The notes under the pieces: generated by a model
What the model was told of the DNA's origin: nothing
The model's database searches: none
What the model saw: only the letters and a program-made list of their open reading frames with translations
Origin: an uncultured Erythrobacter sp.
GTDB lineage: Bacteria > Pseudomonadota > Alphaproteobacteria > Sphingomonadales > Sphingomonadaceae
Direction: 5' to 3'
Length of the DNA: 64,000 bases
Assembly (NCBI GenBank): GCA_947494705.1
Contig: CANLVN010000002.1
Coordinates: forward strand, 682,001 to 746,000
Shown here: piece after piece, positions 45,577-54,472 of the stretch
Numbering within the stretch: position 1 is the first letter of the stretch
Layout: every line of letters starts with the position of its first letter
Translations under genes and position numbers: made by a program

Positions 45577-47823
45577 TCAGCGCCGGGCCATCTGGTCCGG
45601 ATCGGCGTCCGGCGCCTCCAGCGCCTTGTCCTCGTTCGCGCGCGCAATGACATAGGCGCGGATGGCTTCGCTTTCCTCAGGGCTGAGCGAGTCTGCGAAA
45701 CTCGCCATGCCGTTGTCGGACAGCGCGCCCTCCTGCACCACGGCGTGCCACGTCTGCCGGCTGTCGAGAGCGCCCGAGCGGCGCAGGTCCGGCAACGTGG
45801 TCGATCCCACCGCGCCGGCCGCGTGGCACACCGCGCAATAGCGAGCGTACTTCATCTTGCCGAGCGCAATGGTGTCGGCCGAGGCACGGCTCGGCGGCGG
45901 GTCGAGCGGGCGGTCGGCCATGTCGGACATTGCGGGCAGGGTGGCCTCACCACCCAGCTTGAAGACCAGCAGGCGCGAGATATTGCGCACCGGCCCCTGC
46001 TCGTCGATCATGTGCCCGTCGGCGGTGATCGCATAGGCGCCGCCCCATCCGGCCAGCACGGCGACATATTGCTCGCCATTGACGGTGTAGGTGATCGGCG
46101 GCGCGACAATTCCGGTCTGCGCGGCAAAGCTCCACAGCTTGTCGCCATTGGCCGCGTCATAGGCGGCAAACTCGCTTCCCGAATTGCCCTGGAATACGAG
46201 GCCACCGCCGGTAGCGAGCAACCCGCCATTCCACGGTCCGGGAAATTCCACGGTCCAGCGCGCTTCCTGTGCCACCGGGTCCCACGCCATCAGCTTGCCC
46301 TTGACCGTGCCATAGAGCTGTTTGCGGATGCCGAGATCGGGCGGCAGGTCGCCTGCGCCAAGGTTGAAGCCCACGTTGAACCCGCGCGCCGTGTCTGGCT
46401 TCCAGTTGTCTTCCGGGTCGTAGATCGTGGCCGCTTCGAAAGCGGGAATATAGACCAGCCCTTCGCCGGGATGGAACGCCATCGGGTGCCAGTTGTGGCC
46501 GCCCAGCGGCCCCGGCATCACCATTGCCGGTTCGCCTGTTACATCGATCCGTGCGGCCTCGGAAAAGATCGGACGACCGTTCTCGTCGATCCCCTCTGCC
46601 CAGTTCTGCGGGATATATTCCTCCGCGCTCAGGAATTCGCCGGTCGCGCGGTCGATCACGTAGAAAAAGCCGTTCTTGGGCGCCTGCATCAGCACTTCGC
46701 GCTGCTCTCCGTCGATCTCCATGTCGGCGAGGATGATGTGCTGGGTCGCGGTGTAGTCCCACGTCTCGCCCGGCGTCGTCTGGTAATGCCAGACATATTC
46801 CCCGGTATCGGGCCGGATCGCGACGATGCTGGACAGGTAGAGATTGTCGCCTTCGCCCCGGCCATCTTCGCCCGGTGAACGATAGGCGCGGTTCCAGGGA
46901 GATCCGTTGCCGACACCGATGTAAAGCATGTTGAGGTCTGGATCGTAGGCCATCGAATCCCAAACCGTGCCGCCACCCCCGATCGCATCGGACGAACGCA
47001 GGACGTCGGTGTTCCATGTCTCTGCGGCGTCCTGCAAATATTGCGGCGCATCTTCGCTTCCGGGCTCACCTTCGTTGCCGTCGGGCACCGTGTAGAAGCG
47101 CCACAGCTCACTGCCGTCCTCGACGCTGTAGGCGGCAACATAGCCGCGCACGCCAAATTCCGCGCCGCCATTGCCGATGATGATCCTGCCATCGATCACG
47201 CGCGGCGCGCCGGTGACGGTATAGGACGCGTCCGGGTCGGTGGTCTGCACTTCCCAGTTCACCGCACCCGTATCGCGGTCGAGGCTTACCAGCCGACCGT
47301 CCAGCGTGCCGAGGAACAGGTCCTCGCCCCATGCGGCAAGGCCGCGATTGACCACGTCGCAGCACGCCTTGACCGCCGTTTCGCCGGGAACCTGCGGGTC
47401 GTAATCCCACAGCGGCTCTCCGGTCGCCGCGTCGAAAGCCTTCACCTTGCTCCACGCGGTCGTCAGGTAGAGCTTGCCATCCATCACCAGTGGCGTGGCT
47501 TCCTGCCCGCGCGCAGTGTCCATGTCGGCAAACCAGGCAAGTCCCAGGTCGCCGACATTATCGGTGTTCACGTTTTCGAGGGGGGAGTATCGCTGTTCGT
47601 CATAGGTCCGGCCATGGGTGATCCAGTTGGCGTGATCTTCGCCTGCGCCGACCAGCATCGCGCCGCTGATCCCCGTGCCGCCGAACTCGGCATCGAAAGC
47701 CTTGTCACAGCCGAGCATCCCCAAGGTGCCGAGCAGCAGCATCGGCGCCCCCACCAGATGCGCCATCGGCCGTCCCTTGAGATAGCGCATCAACGGGCGA
47801 TCCGCCCACTTGCCGTTTTCCAT
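45577..47823 (-). CDS. PQQ-dependent quinohemoprotein alcohol dehydrogenase
   Basis: 748 aa. An eight-bladed PQQ propeller is followed by a cytochrome c domain (C-A-V-C-H near residue 665). It oxidises alcohols in the periplasm and passes electrons to the respiratory chain. The vicinal Cys pair in K-A-C-C-D-V-V-N contacts PQQ, and G-E-T-W-D-Y-T-A carries the catalytic Asp. N-terminal residues 20-40 are hydrophobic and end in L-G-M-L-G-C, so it may be a lipoprotein rather than a freely soluble enzyme. ATG 47823 follows GGAGAGG. PQQ synthesis genes are not in the window. Confidence 0.92.
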   Translation of the reverse strand: MENGKWADRPLMRYLKGRPMAHLVGAPMLLLGTLGMLGCDKAFDAEFGGTGISGAMLVGAGEDHANWITHGRTYDEQRYSPLENVNTDNVGDLGLAWFADMDTARGQEATPLVMDGKLYLTTAWSKVKAFDAATGEPLWDYDPQVPGETAVKACCDVVNRGLAAWGEDLFLGTLDGRLVSLDRDTGAVNWEVQTTDPDASYTVTGAPRVIDGRIIIGNGGAEFGVRGYVAAYSVEDGSELWRFYTVPDGNEGEPGSEDAPQYLQDAAETWNTDVLRSSDAIGGGGTVWDSMAYDPDLNMLYIGVGNGSPWNRAYRSPGEDGRGEGDNLYLSSIVAIRPDTGEYVWHYQTTPGETWDYTATQHIILADMEIDGEQREVLMQAPKNGFFYVIDRATGEFLSAEEYIPQNWAEGIDENGRPIFSEAARIDVTGEPAMVMPGPLGGHNWHPMAFHPGEGLVYIPAFEAATIYDPEDNWKPDTARGFNVGFNLGAGDLPPDLGIRKQLYGTVKGKLMAWDPVAQEARWTVEFPGPWNGGLLATGGGLVFQGNSGSEFAAYDAANGDKLWSFAAQTGIVAPPITYTVNGEQYVAVLAGWGGAYAITADGHMIDEQGPVRNISRLLVFKLGGEATLPAMSDMADRPLDPPPSRASADTIALGKMKYARYCAVCHAAGAVGSTTLPDLRRSGALDSRQTWHAVVQEGALSDNGMASFADSLSPEESEAIRAYVIARANEDKALEAPDADPDQMARR

Positions 47824-47844
47824 AACCCTCTCCCATCAGGTTCT

Positions 47845-47856
47845 CCGACCTGTCGG
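47845..47856. promoter_or_regulatory. palindrome CCGAC-CT-GTCGG in a divergent promoter
   Basis: CCGAC-CT-GTCGG is a perfect inverted repeat 22 bp upstream of the PQQ dehydrogenase start and 82 bp upstream of the dienelactone hydrolase start. This shape is typical of TetR-family operators. No TetR gene is adjacent. Confidence 0.5.
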
Positions 47857-47937
47857 TCAGCATGTTGCCGCGCCTTGGAACAGTTGTCCATCGCGATGAG
47901 TCTCGTTTAGGTGGGAAGTCCAAGAGGAGAGAGCGCC

Positions 47938-48816
47938 ATGTGTGACGAAGCGAAACTGAAGGAGTGGTCCAGGGGCATCAGCAGCCGCCGGGAATTTGGC
48001 GTGCTGGCCGGAGTGGCTGCGGTCACGGCGTGCGCGCCCGGCGACGTCACGGCAAGCGGTGACGACGCGTCCATGGACCTCACCGAAAGCGGCGTCAGCT
48101 TCGAAACCGCCGACGGGACGATGGACGCCTTCTTCGTGCATCCGGCGAGCGGGCAGCATCCCGGCGTGATCCTGTGGCCCGACATCGCAGGCCTGCGCGA
48201 GGCAAAGCGCAACATGGCGCGCCGCCTCGCTGGCGAAGGCTATGCCGTGCTCGTGCTCAATCCCTATTACCGCGACGTTTCGGGCGAACAGTTCGCCGAC
48301 TTCGCAGCCTTTATCGAGGCGAGCGGATTCCAGCAGGTGGGCCCGTGGCGCGAGAAACATAATCCGGAAAATATCGGCGAGGACACGCGCGCGGCAGTGC
48401 AGTTCCTCGACATGAACGACGCAGTCGATACCGATCGCGGGATCGGTGTGCAGGGCTATTGCATGGGCGGGCCGCTCACCATCTGGAGCACGGCGGCTGT
48501 GCCTGCGCGGATCAAGGCAGGCGCGAGTTTCCATGGCGGCGGCCTGGTGCGCGAAGACGATCCCAGCAGCCCGCACAAGTTTTTCGACGAGGCCGATGCC
48601 GGCTATCTCATCGCCATCGCGCAGGACGATCACGCGAAGAATCCCGACCACAAGCTCATCCTTGCCGAAGCCGCCGGACGCGCCGCACGCCCCGCCAAGA
48701 TCGATGTCTATGCGGGCGACCATGGCTGGACCGTTCCCGACAGCCCGGCCTATGCGCAGGCCGCAGCCGAGCGGGCCTATGACGACCTGCTGGCGCTCTA
48801 CCGCGACTATCTTTGA
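47938..48816 (+). CDS. dienelactone hydrolase family protein with Tat-like signal
   Basis: 292 aa. The N terminus (S-S-R-R-E-F-G-V-L-A-G-V-A) looks like a twin-arginine signal and is followed by A-C-A-P, so it may be exported folded and lipidated. The alpha/beta hydrolase core has the DLH nucleophile motif G-Y-C-M-G-G and an Asp-His pair (Y-A-G-D-H-G-W). The substrate is unknown. ATG 47938 follows AGAGGAGAG. It is divergent from the PQQ dehydrogenase, sharing a short promoter region. Confidence 0.88.
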   Translation: MCDEAKLKEWSRGISSRREFGVLAGVAAVTACAPGDVTASGDDASMDLTESGVSFETADGTMDAFFVHPASGQHPGVILWPDIAGLREAKRNMARRLAGEGYAVLVLNPYYRDVSGEQFADFAAFIEASGFQQVGPWREKHNPENIGEDTRAAVQFLDMNDAVDTDRGIGVQGYCMGGPLTIWSTAAVPARIKAGASFHGGGLVREDDPSSPHKFFDEADAGYLIAIAQDDHAKNPDHKLILAEAAGRAARPAKIDVYAGDHGWTVPDSPAYAQAAAERAYDDLLALYRDYL

Positions 48817-48937
48817 GGGCCGTGCGCAGCGCCGGGGAGGCGGGTTTTCCTACAGAGGCCTGCTTGGCCTAGGATCGTCGGACGCTCATTGAAATCGTCC
48901 ACCTCCCCGTCTGCCTAGGCGGCGGGCCTCATGCGAC

Positions 48938-49084
48938 AAAGGTGACACTTTAGACGCAAAGGGTCACACCTTACGCGTAAAGGGTTACGCTTTGCGGCGA
49001 AGGGTTACACTCTGCGCCGACAGGGTAACACCTTTGCGCAAAAGGTTACACAATCGCACGCCGGATGGCCTCGAAAGGTCACAC
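48938..49084. repeat. tandem 20-21 bp repeats with GGTNACAC core
   Basis: Seven GGTNACAC-type cores occur at 48941, 48962, 48983 (as GGTTACGC), 49003, 49024, 49044 and 49077. The first six are 20 or 21 bp apart, about two helical turns, and each is followed by a T-rich and GCGC-like stretch (consensus near GGGTTACACTTTGCGC). The array lies between the 3' ends of two converging genes, so it is not a promoter. The rest of the 48817-49193 gap shows no gene. Confidence 0.85.
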
Positions 49085-49193
49085 TTGCGATGCGCAATGC
49101 AGTGCATTTCGCGTTTGAAATCATCGACTTGATAGCCGGGCGCGGATTTCCAAAACACACACTTGGGTGTTCCACCGCTCATCCCCGCCATGC

Positions 49194-50162
49194 TCAGGCC
49201 GCCGCGTCGCGCTCCTTGGCGCGCTCGTTCTCGAGGCCGAAGCGACCGAGACGGCGATAGCGGGTCATCCACTTGTCGAGGAACAGGCCGAGCGGCTTGG
49301 GCGCGATGCCGAGCTCTGCGAAGCCGCGCGCATCGGGAGCGACCACGCTGCCCACCTTGAGCAGCTCCCACTGATCGCGGCTCATCGGCGTGCCCGGCAG
49401 GCTGGCGAACAGCCCGCTCATGCCATCCGACATCGCGATGAAGCGCCGCTTGCGCCCCTGAGACGCGGCAATCCGCTCGTTGATCTGCATCATCGTCAGC
49501 ACTTCGGGACCGCCCAGCTCGTAAGTGTGGCCGCCATGCGCCGACGGATCCTCGAGCGCGACCGCCACCGCTTCGGCGACGTCATCGACATAGACCAGCT
49601 GCAGCTCGGCATCGGGACCGAAGACCGGCAGCACCGGCAGCTTCTCGATCAGGCCGCCGAACATGTTGAGGAAGTCGTCGTCCTTGCCGAACACGATCGA
49701 CGGGCGCAAGATCGTCGCTTCGGGGAAAGCGGCACGAACACGCTCCTCGCCAATCCCCTTGCCTCTGGCATAATGGATGTCGGACGAGGCATCTGCGCCG
49801 ATCGCGCTGAGATGCACGAAGCCCTTGGCACCGTTGGCCTTCGCAATCGCCGCCATCTGTCCGGGAGCCTCGCCCATCAGTTCGGTCAGGTCACCGTCGA
49901 AGGCCCCCACGAGATTGATGACATGAGTCGCCTCGTGAAGGGCGGCCTTGAGGCTGTCTTCCTTCGTGATGTCGCAATGCGCGAAATGGAGCTGGCCGAG
50001 ATTGGCAAGCGGCTTGAGCGGCCAGGCCTGGTGCGGATTGCGGCTGGCGATACGCACCCGCGCACCACGTGCGAGCATCGCCTGTGCGACGTAATTGCCG
50101 ATGAACCCGCTGCCGCCGAAAATCGTGACGAGAGCGTCGGAGAGAGGGGAGGTGATGGCCAT
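49194..50162 (-). CDS. NDUFA9-like NAD(P)-binding protein (atypical SDR)
   Basis: 322 aa. An extended-type Rossmann start (V-T-I-F-G-G-S-G-F-I-G-N-Y) is followed by R-I-A-S-R-N-P and H-L-S-A-I-G-A-D. It belongs to the atypical SDR group that includes the NDUFA9 subunit of mitochondrial complex I; alphaproteobacterial members are free proteins of uncertain role. The C terminus is basic. ATG 50162 follows AAGGGAT; the longer frame reaches into the tRNA upstream region. Confidence 0.88.
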   Translation of the reverse strand: MAITSPLSDALVTIFGGSGFIGNYVAQAMLARGARVRIASRNPHQAWPLKPLANLGQLHFAHCDITKEDSLKAALHEATHVINLVGAFDGDLTELMGEAPGQMAAIAKANGAKGFVHLSAIGADASSDIHYARGKGIGEERVRAAFPEATILRPSIVFGKDDDFLNMFGGLIEKLPVLPVFGPDAELQLVYVDDVAEAVAVALEDPSAHGGHTYELGGPEVLTMMQINERIAASQGRKRRFIAMSDGMSGLFASLPGTPMSRDQWELLKVGSVVAPDARGFAELGIAPKPLGLFLDKWMTRYRRLGRFGLENERAKERDAAA

Positions 50163-50352
50163 TGCTCGTATCCCTTGGGAGCATTGAGGTTGGTTGTCTG
50201 CGTTGCCCCACGCTTTGGTCGAACACGCGCGCCGGGGCAAGGGGCGTTGATGCAGCGATGGACCCATCATGTTTGCGTTGACAGCAAGGCGCCGACAACG
50301 CTATTGGCGCGCGCCTACCCGGCGAGCCGCGATAAGGCCCTCGCCACAGTGT

Positions 50353-50439
50353 GCCCAGATGGCGGAATTGGTAGACGCGCTAGCTTCAGGTGCTAGTACT
50401 CGCAAGGGTGTGGAGGTTCGAGTCCTCTTCTGGGCACCA
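50353..50439 (+). tRNA. tRNA-Leu (anticodon CAG)
   Basis: 87 nt including the encoded CCA. The acceptor stem GCCCAGA pairs with TCTGGGC, the anticodon stem CTAGC/GCTAG encloses TT-CAG-GT, and there is a long variable arm and T loop GGTTCGAGTCC, all typical of tRNA-Leu. An integrase gene starts 165 bp downstream on the same strand, so the tRNA 3' end is the probable attachment site of the island. Confidence 0.97.
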
Positions 50440-50442
50440 TTT

Positions 50443-50457
50443 GTTCTTCTCACGTTC
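50443..50457. promoter_or_regulatory. SOS (LexA) box upstream of the integrase
   Basis: GTTC-TTCTCAC-GTTC exactly fits the alphaproteobacterial LexA box GTTC-N7-GTTC. It begins four bases after the tRNA CCA and lies 148 bp upstream of the integrase start. Confidence 0.6.
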
Positions 50458-50604
50458 TCCCAAATAATCTATAAAACCCGCAGAAATCCTAGGGATTTGG
50501 CCCTTGGATCGTTCCGGATCGTCCCGCCTGTTCTCGGGGGTTCCAGACACTTTTGTGGGCCTTTTGAGGCCGTTTCGCAAAGGCCCAGATGAAAAGGCCC
50601 CCAC

Positions 50605-51828
50605 ATGCCGCTGACAGATACTCGCCTCCGCGCACTCAAGCCCAAGGATAAGCCGTACAAGGTAACCGATGAGCGCGGCCTATATGTTGAGGTCACGCCG
50701 ACCGGCGGCAAACTTTGGCGATTCCGATACCGGATCGGCGGCGCGCAAAAGAAGCTCTGCATCGGCAGCTATCCCGACATCAGCCTCAAGCAAGCGCGAG
50801 ACGCGGCCTACGAGGCGCGACGAGCTGTTGCTTCAGGGGGCGACCCGGCTTTTGAGAAGCGGAAGCGGAAAATCCGCGCAGAGTTCCTTTCTGCACAGAC
50901 GTTCGAGGCAGTCGCACGTGAGTATATTGAACAGATGATGGTCCAGAACGGCCGCGCCGATGGCACGATCGTCAAGGCCAACTATTTCCTCGACAAGCTT
51001 GCGCCTGCCATCGGGAACCGACCCATCAACGAGATCGAGCCGTTCGAAGTTCTGGCTCCCCTCAAACGGCTGGAAGCCACCGGTAAGCACGAGACTGCGA
51101 AGAAATGTCGGTCGTTCGCAGGCCGCGTGTTTCGCTACGGTGTTGCTACCACCCGCTGCAAATCCGATCCGACCAGTATGCTGAAGGGCGCTCTCGTAAC
51201 GCCGAGAGCCACGCATTATGCAGCAATCCTCGAGCCCACCGAGCTAGGTGGGCTGCTGCGCGCAATCGACGACTTTACTGGCTACATGGTGACGAAGTTG
51301 GCCTTGCAGATAGCGCCGCATGTGTTCGTACGCCCCGGCGAACTCCGGCACGCCGAATGGCATGAGATCGACCTCGTCGATGGGGTCTGGAAGATCCCTG
51401 CCGGTAAAATGAAAGCGCGCCGAGCGCATGCCGTCCCACTTTCCAAGCAGGTTAGAGGCTATCTCACTGATCTGGCCGAGATGCTCGGCCGCGAAGGATA
51501 TGTTTTCCCATCTGCGCGCAGCTCCAAGCGTCCCATGAGTGAAAACACGCTCAATGCCGCATTCCGTCGCATGGGATACTCGAAGGAAGAAGTCACCGCT
51601 CATGGACTCCGGGCGACAGCATCGACATTCCTGAACGAGTCGGGCCTTTGGAATCCTGATGCGATCGAGCGTGCCTTGGCACATGGCGACAGCAATGTTG
51701 TGCGTGGCATCTACCATCGCGGCAAGCATTGGGACGAGCGCGTGCGGATGGCTCAATGGTGGAGCGACTACCTCGATGAGCTCCGGACTGGAGGAAAGGT
51801 CATCATGGGGAAGTTTGCGAAGGGTTGA
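50605..51828 (+). CDS. int: tyrosine recombinase / P4-type integrase
   Basis: 407 aa. The N-terminal arm-binding domain (DUF4102: L-T-D-T-R-L-R-A-L-K-P ... G-L-Y-V-E-V-T-P-T-G-G-K-L-W-R-F) precedes the core and catalytic domain. Catalytic residues visible: Arg in R-P-G-E-L-R-H-A-E-W, H-G-L-R-A-T-A-S, L-A-H-G-D-S, and Tyr in G-I-Y-H-R-G. P4-type integrases insert elements at tRNA 3' ends, which matches the tRNA-Leu upstream. It looks intact. A hairpin (TGGGCCTTT/AAAGGCCCA, 50556-50587) lies in its leader. Confidence 0.96.
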   Translation: MPLTDTRLRALKPKDKPYKVTDERGLYVEVTPTGGKLWRFRYRIGGAQKKLCIGSYPDISLKQARDAAYEARRAVASGGDPAFEKRKRKIRAEFLSAQTFEAVAREYIEQMMVQNGRADGTIVKANYFLDKLAPAIGNRPINEIEPFEVLAPLKRLEATGKHETAKKCRSFAGRVFRYGVATTRCKSDPTSMLKGALVTPRATHYAAILEPTELGGLLRAIDDFTGYMVTKLALQIAPHVFVRPGELRHAEWHEIDLVDGVWKIPAGKMKARRAHAVPLSKQVRGYLTDLAEMLGREGYVFPSARSSKRPMSENTLNAAFRRMGYSKEEVTAHGLRATASTFLNESGLWNPDAIERALAHGDSNVVRGIYHRGKHWDERVRMAQWWSDYLDELRTGGKVIMGKFAKG

Positions 51829-51964
51829 TCGGGAGATCGAATTTCTTCTCAGCCAGTGCAGGATTGAAGGCTCAGGACCAGCCCTATCAGGGACACTGAC
51901 GCGAGCAAGGCGAACTCAATTCTGATGCCCCAGACCTTAAGCCACTTCCGCATCGTGCCGAGCC

Positions 51965-52159
51965 TCAGTTCGTAGAGCTTTGGCAGCTAAGCTGATCGAA
52001 CCGTTCAGCAACAGTCTTCCACGTTGCTATGCCAGCCTCGTCCCCTTCGTTGGATAGCCGCTGGATTTGCTGCGCGATATACGCGGTTCCCTCTCCGCCA
52101 TGGTTCTTTTCGACCCAGAGCGCGACGGCCCACAATTCCTGATCGCGGTTCAGCACCAT
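51965..52159 (-). CDS. DUF6961 family small protein
   Basis: 64 aa. It matches the DUF6961 pattern: N-R-D-Q-E-L-W-A-V-A-L-W-V-E, then G-E-G-T-A-Y-I-A and a final A-E-R-F-D-Q-L. This is a small helical family common on sphingomonad islands, function unknown. It overlaps the start-side gene (nuclease) by ten bases, so the two are coupled. ATG 52159. Confidence 0.75.
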   Translation of the reverse strand: MVLNRDQELWAVALWVEKNHGGEGTAYIAQQIQRLSNEGDEAGIATWKTVAERFDQLSCQSSTN

Positions 52160-52701
52160 GGTTCACGTCTCCCGGTCCAGGTTCGCGCCAGGCCTTCGCT
52201 GACCAGCTGATCGCCAAGCGAGCGGCCGCCGCGCGTTACAACCCGCAATTTGCGACCGTACTGATCCTCGTCTCTGCTACCGATGGTCCTCAGTTCAAAG
52301 GGCCCGCCATTCAGCAATTCGACAAGGCGGTGCGTCGCGCGCATGCCGAGCTGGTATTCATAGTCGCAACGAGGCTCGCTGATCTCGGGAGTGTCGATGT
52401 CGGCAATCCGGATTTTCACGCCATCAAGCCAGAAAGTATCTCCATCCACGACGCATGTGCGCCGGACGGATCCGCAGATGTCGAATTGTGGGGAGCTTGC
52501 TTGCTGGAATAAAGCCTGAGGCTGCTGATCGTCGTTAGCAAGGCTGGCATCATGGACTGACCAGTTGAGTGCCAGCATCCCTCCAGCAAATACGATCGCG
52601 AATGCTCCCAAACCCAACGCGATCTCCTTTCTCAGCTTCCGGCGCTTCTGTGCCTTCAACGCCTTGCGAAAGTCGAACGGCTCACCGGGGGTCTCATTCA
52701 C
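52150..52701 (-). CDS. membrane-anchored thermonuclease (staphylococcal nuclease fold)
   Basis: 183 aa. One N-terminal membrane helix (residues about 28-46) carries a periplasmic nuclease domain. The SNase active-site residues are present: D-G-D-T-F-W, I-R-I-A-D-I-D-T-P-E and D-Q-Y-G-R-K-L-R. It probably degrades nucleic acid outside the membrane. The start appears to be GTG 52701; its ribosome site is weak. It is the upstream gene of a pair with DUF6961. Confidence 0.85.
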   Translation of the reverse strand: MNETPGEPFDFRKALKAQKRRKLRKEIALGLGAFAIVFAGGMLALNWSVHDASLANDDQQPQALFQQASSPQFDICGSVRRTCVVDGDTFWLDGVKIRIADIDTPEISEPRCDYEYQLGMRATHRLVELLNGGPFELRTIGSRDEDQYGRKLRVVTRGGRSLGDQLVSEGLARTWTGRREPWC

Positions 52702-52765
52702 TGGCGTTGTCCGTCTTCATTCCGGCACATGATTTCAGACAATAGCCGGAAATCAGGTAGTTTCG

Positions 52766-53350
52766 TCAATTGTACGTACCAATTGCTTGCCAACGTCCCA
52801 ACACAGACCGGACATATTGCGGCGTTTCACCATTGTTGGGAATGCCGCGTGATCGGGAGACGGCACCTGGGCCCGCATTGTAAGCAGCCAAGGCCAGGTG
52901 GACCGCGTCGAACCGGTCCAACATGTCGCGAAGGTACCTGGCGCCACCGTCGATCGATGCAAGAGGGTCATGACGGTTCCGGACGCCCAGTTCTCGCGCC
53001 GTGGCTGGCATAAGCTGAGCAAGCCCGGCAGCACCGGCTGGACTCACAGCCATCGGATTGAAGCGGGACTCAGCCCAGATGAGAGCACGAAGCAGATTGG
53101 TCGGAAGCCCGTAACGGCGCTCGGCCTCGGCTATTGCCGCCATATACAGGCCTTCCCGGTAGGATACGTCTGCTGGCCCTGTTTGGTAGATTGCAGGTAG
53201 ATATTGCCTTGCCGGCTGCTGGTCCGTCTTTGGTGGAACGATCGCGTGCTCGAACAAAGTGAAATCCTGGGCGCGGACCTGCTGTGAGGAGGTCGCGATC
53301 ATCCCCAGACAGGCGACCGCTATCGCAGTCAGACGATTGAGGGAGGTCAT
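52766..53350 (-). CDS. conjugation-type lytic transglycosylase
   Basis: 194 aa with a signal peptide (R-A-Q). The SLT domain carries the catalytic Glu in W-A-E-S-R-F-N-P-M-A-V-S, the G-L-A-Q-L-M-P-A-T-A motif and A-Y-N-A-G-P-G. It opens peptidoglycan for a secretion or conjugation channel, which fits the neighbouring tra genes. The frame extends to 53608, but ATG 53350 gives a proper signal peptide. A GAAC-N7-GAAC box lies 35 bp upstream of this start. Confidence 0.9.
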   Translation of the reverse strand: MTSLNRLTAIAVACLGMIATSSQQVRAQDFTLFEHAIVPPKTDQQPARQYLPAIYQTGPADVSYREGLYMAAIAEAERRYGLPTNLLRALIWAESRFNPMAVSPAGAAGLAQLMPATARELGVRNRHDPLASIDGGARYLRDMLDRFDAVHLALAAYNAGPGAVSRSRGIPNNGETPQYVRSVLGRWQAIGTYN

Positions 53351-53384
53351 CTCGACTTGTGCTCCATTGATTCGAATCGAAAGA

Positions 53385-53399
53385 GAACATAGATAGAAC
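53385..53399. promoter_or_regulatory. SOS (LexA) box in a divergent promoter
   Basis: GAAC-ATAGATA-GAAC is GTTC-N7-GTTC on the other strand. It lies between the lytic transglycosylase (-) and the Toprim gene (+). The decamer CTGTAGGAAA follows at 53406-53415. Confidence 0.65.
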
Positions 53400-53488
53400 A
53401 TATCCCTGTAGGAAAGCGGCGAACGCCTGCCTTTGGGAGAGGAGAGGAGCGCTGATGAGGGGGCTACTTTGCATGCTGAGGAGCTCGC

Positions 53489-54397
53489 ATGTCCCTGTCT
53501 GTCCAAACTCATCCCAACCGGTCGCTTGCCGAGACCGCCCGTCGCATTTGCGAATCGCGAGGGGGCAAATGGTCCGGCACAAAGGGCATGGCCTGTTGCC
53601 CCGCGCATGATGACCGCACGCCGTCACTCGGTGTGTCGCTCGGTCGACAGGCTATCCTTTTCCATTGCTTTGCGGGATGTGATCAGCAGAGCGTATTGTC
53701 TGCATTGGCGCGTGAAGGTTTCGAGGCACCGGCGCTCTTTTCAGCTTCTGCGACTACCGAAGGTCCCGAGCAGACCAGAACGCGCAAACCCTCGGCGGCA
53801 GCGCTGAGGATCTGGCGCGATGCACAGCCACTGCGTGCCAGCCCGGCAAAGGCATATCTGGAGAGCCGCGGCATCCTTGCCGCATCTCCGGCGCTCCGCT
53901 TCCATTCACGAACGCCGCTTGGTCCGAAAGGACGAACCCGCTTTTTGCCGGCGATGATTGCGGCGGTCAACCTCGACGAGGGGCCGATCGCCATCCATCG
54001 CACTTTCCTTTCGGGCGATGCCAAGGCTGATTTCGACAAGCCGAAGCGCGCGCTTGGCGCGCTCGGTGAAGCTGCTGTTCGTCTCTTCGCTCCGGCCTCC
54101 GGCCTGCTCGGCCTTGCTGAAGGGATCGAGAGCGCAATGTCGGCTTATGCTCTTACCGGCATCCCCGTCTGGGCGACCCTGGGCAATGAGCGCTTCGGTC
54201 TCGTCAGCGTGCCTGAGAGCGTGACCGAGCTTCACCTCTTCGTCGATCACGATGCTGGCGGCGAGCTGGCTGCGTCGCGTGGCCTGGCCGCTTATGCCCG
54301 CGATGGGCGGACGATCCACGTTCGCAAACCATCCTCACGCGACACCGACTGGAACGATGAACTTACAGCATGGCTGCGCCGCAAAGCGGCGCGGTAG
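53489..54397 (+). CDS. Toprim domain primase-like protein
   Basis: 302 aa. An N-terminal zinc ribbon of the DnaG/TraC type (C-C-P-A-H-D-D-R-T-P-S-L ... F-H-C-F-A-G-C) is followed by a Toprim domain (L-A-E-G-I-E-S-A-M-S and F-V-D-H-D-A-G-G). Such proteins act as primases or DNA-processing factors on plasmids and integrative elements. It looks intact. ATG 53489 follows GGAG. The helicase/methylase remnant lies downstream on the same strand. Confidence 0.88.
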   Translation: MSLSVQTHPNRSLAETARRICESRGGKWSGTKGMACCPAHDDRTPSLGVSLGRQAILFHCFAGCDQQSVLSALAREGFEAPALFSASATTEGPEQTRTRKPSAAALRIWRDAQPLRASPAKAYLESRGILAASPALRFHSRTPLGPKGRTRFLPAMIAAVNLDEGPIAIHRTFLSGDAKADFDKPKRALGALGEAAVRLFAPASGLLGLAEGIESAMSAYALTGIPVWATLGNERFGLVSVPESVTELHLFVDHDAGGELAASRGLAAYARDGRTIHVRKPSSRDTDWNDELTAWLRRKAAR

Positions 54398-54472
54398 AGG
54401 AGAGAGAGCTTCTCGAATTCCTGATCCGGCAGAGGGCGTGTCCCGATGCCCCCATCAGGAGGACGAATTGCC

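Noticed and set aside
48938..49084. CRISPR array
   Set aside because: The units are contiguous 20-21 bp repeats with no unique spacers and no cas genes nearby.
48985..49371. 128-codon minus-strand frame across the repeat array
   Set aside because: It overlaps the NDUFA9-like gene end and its tail only translates the DNA repeat (V-T-L units).
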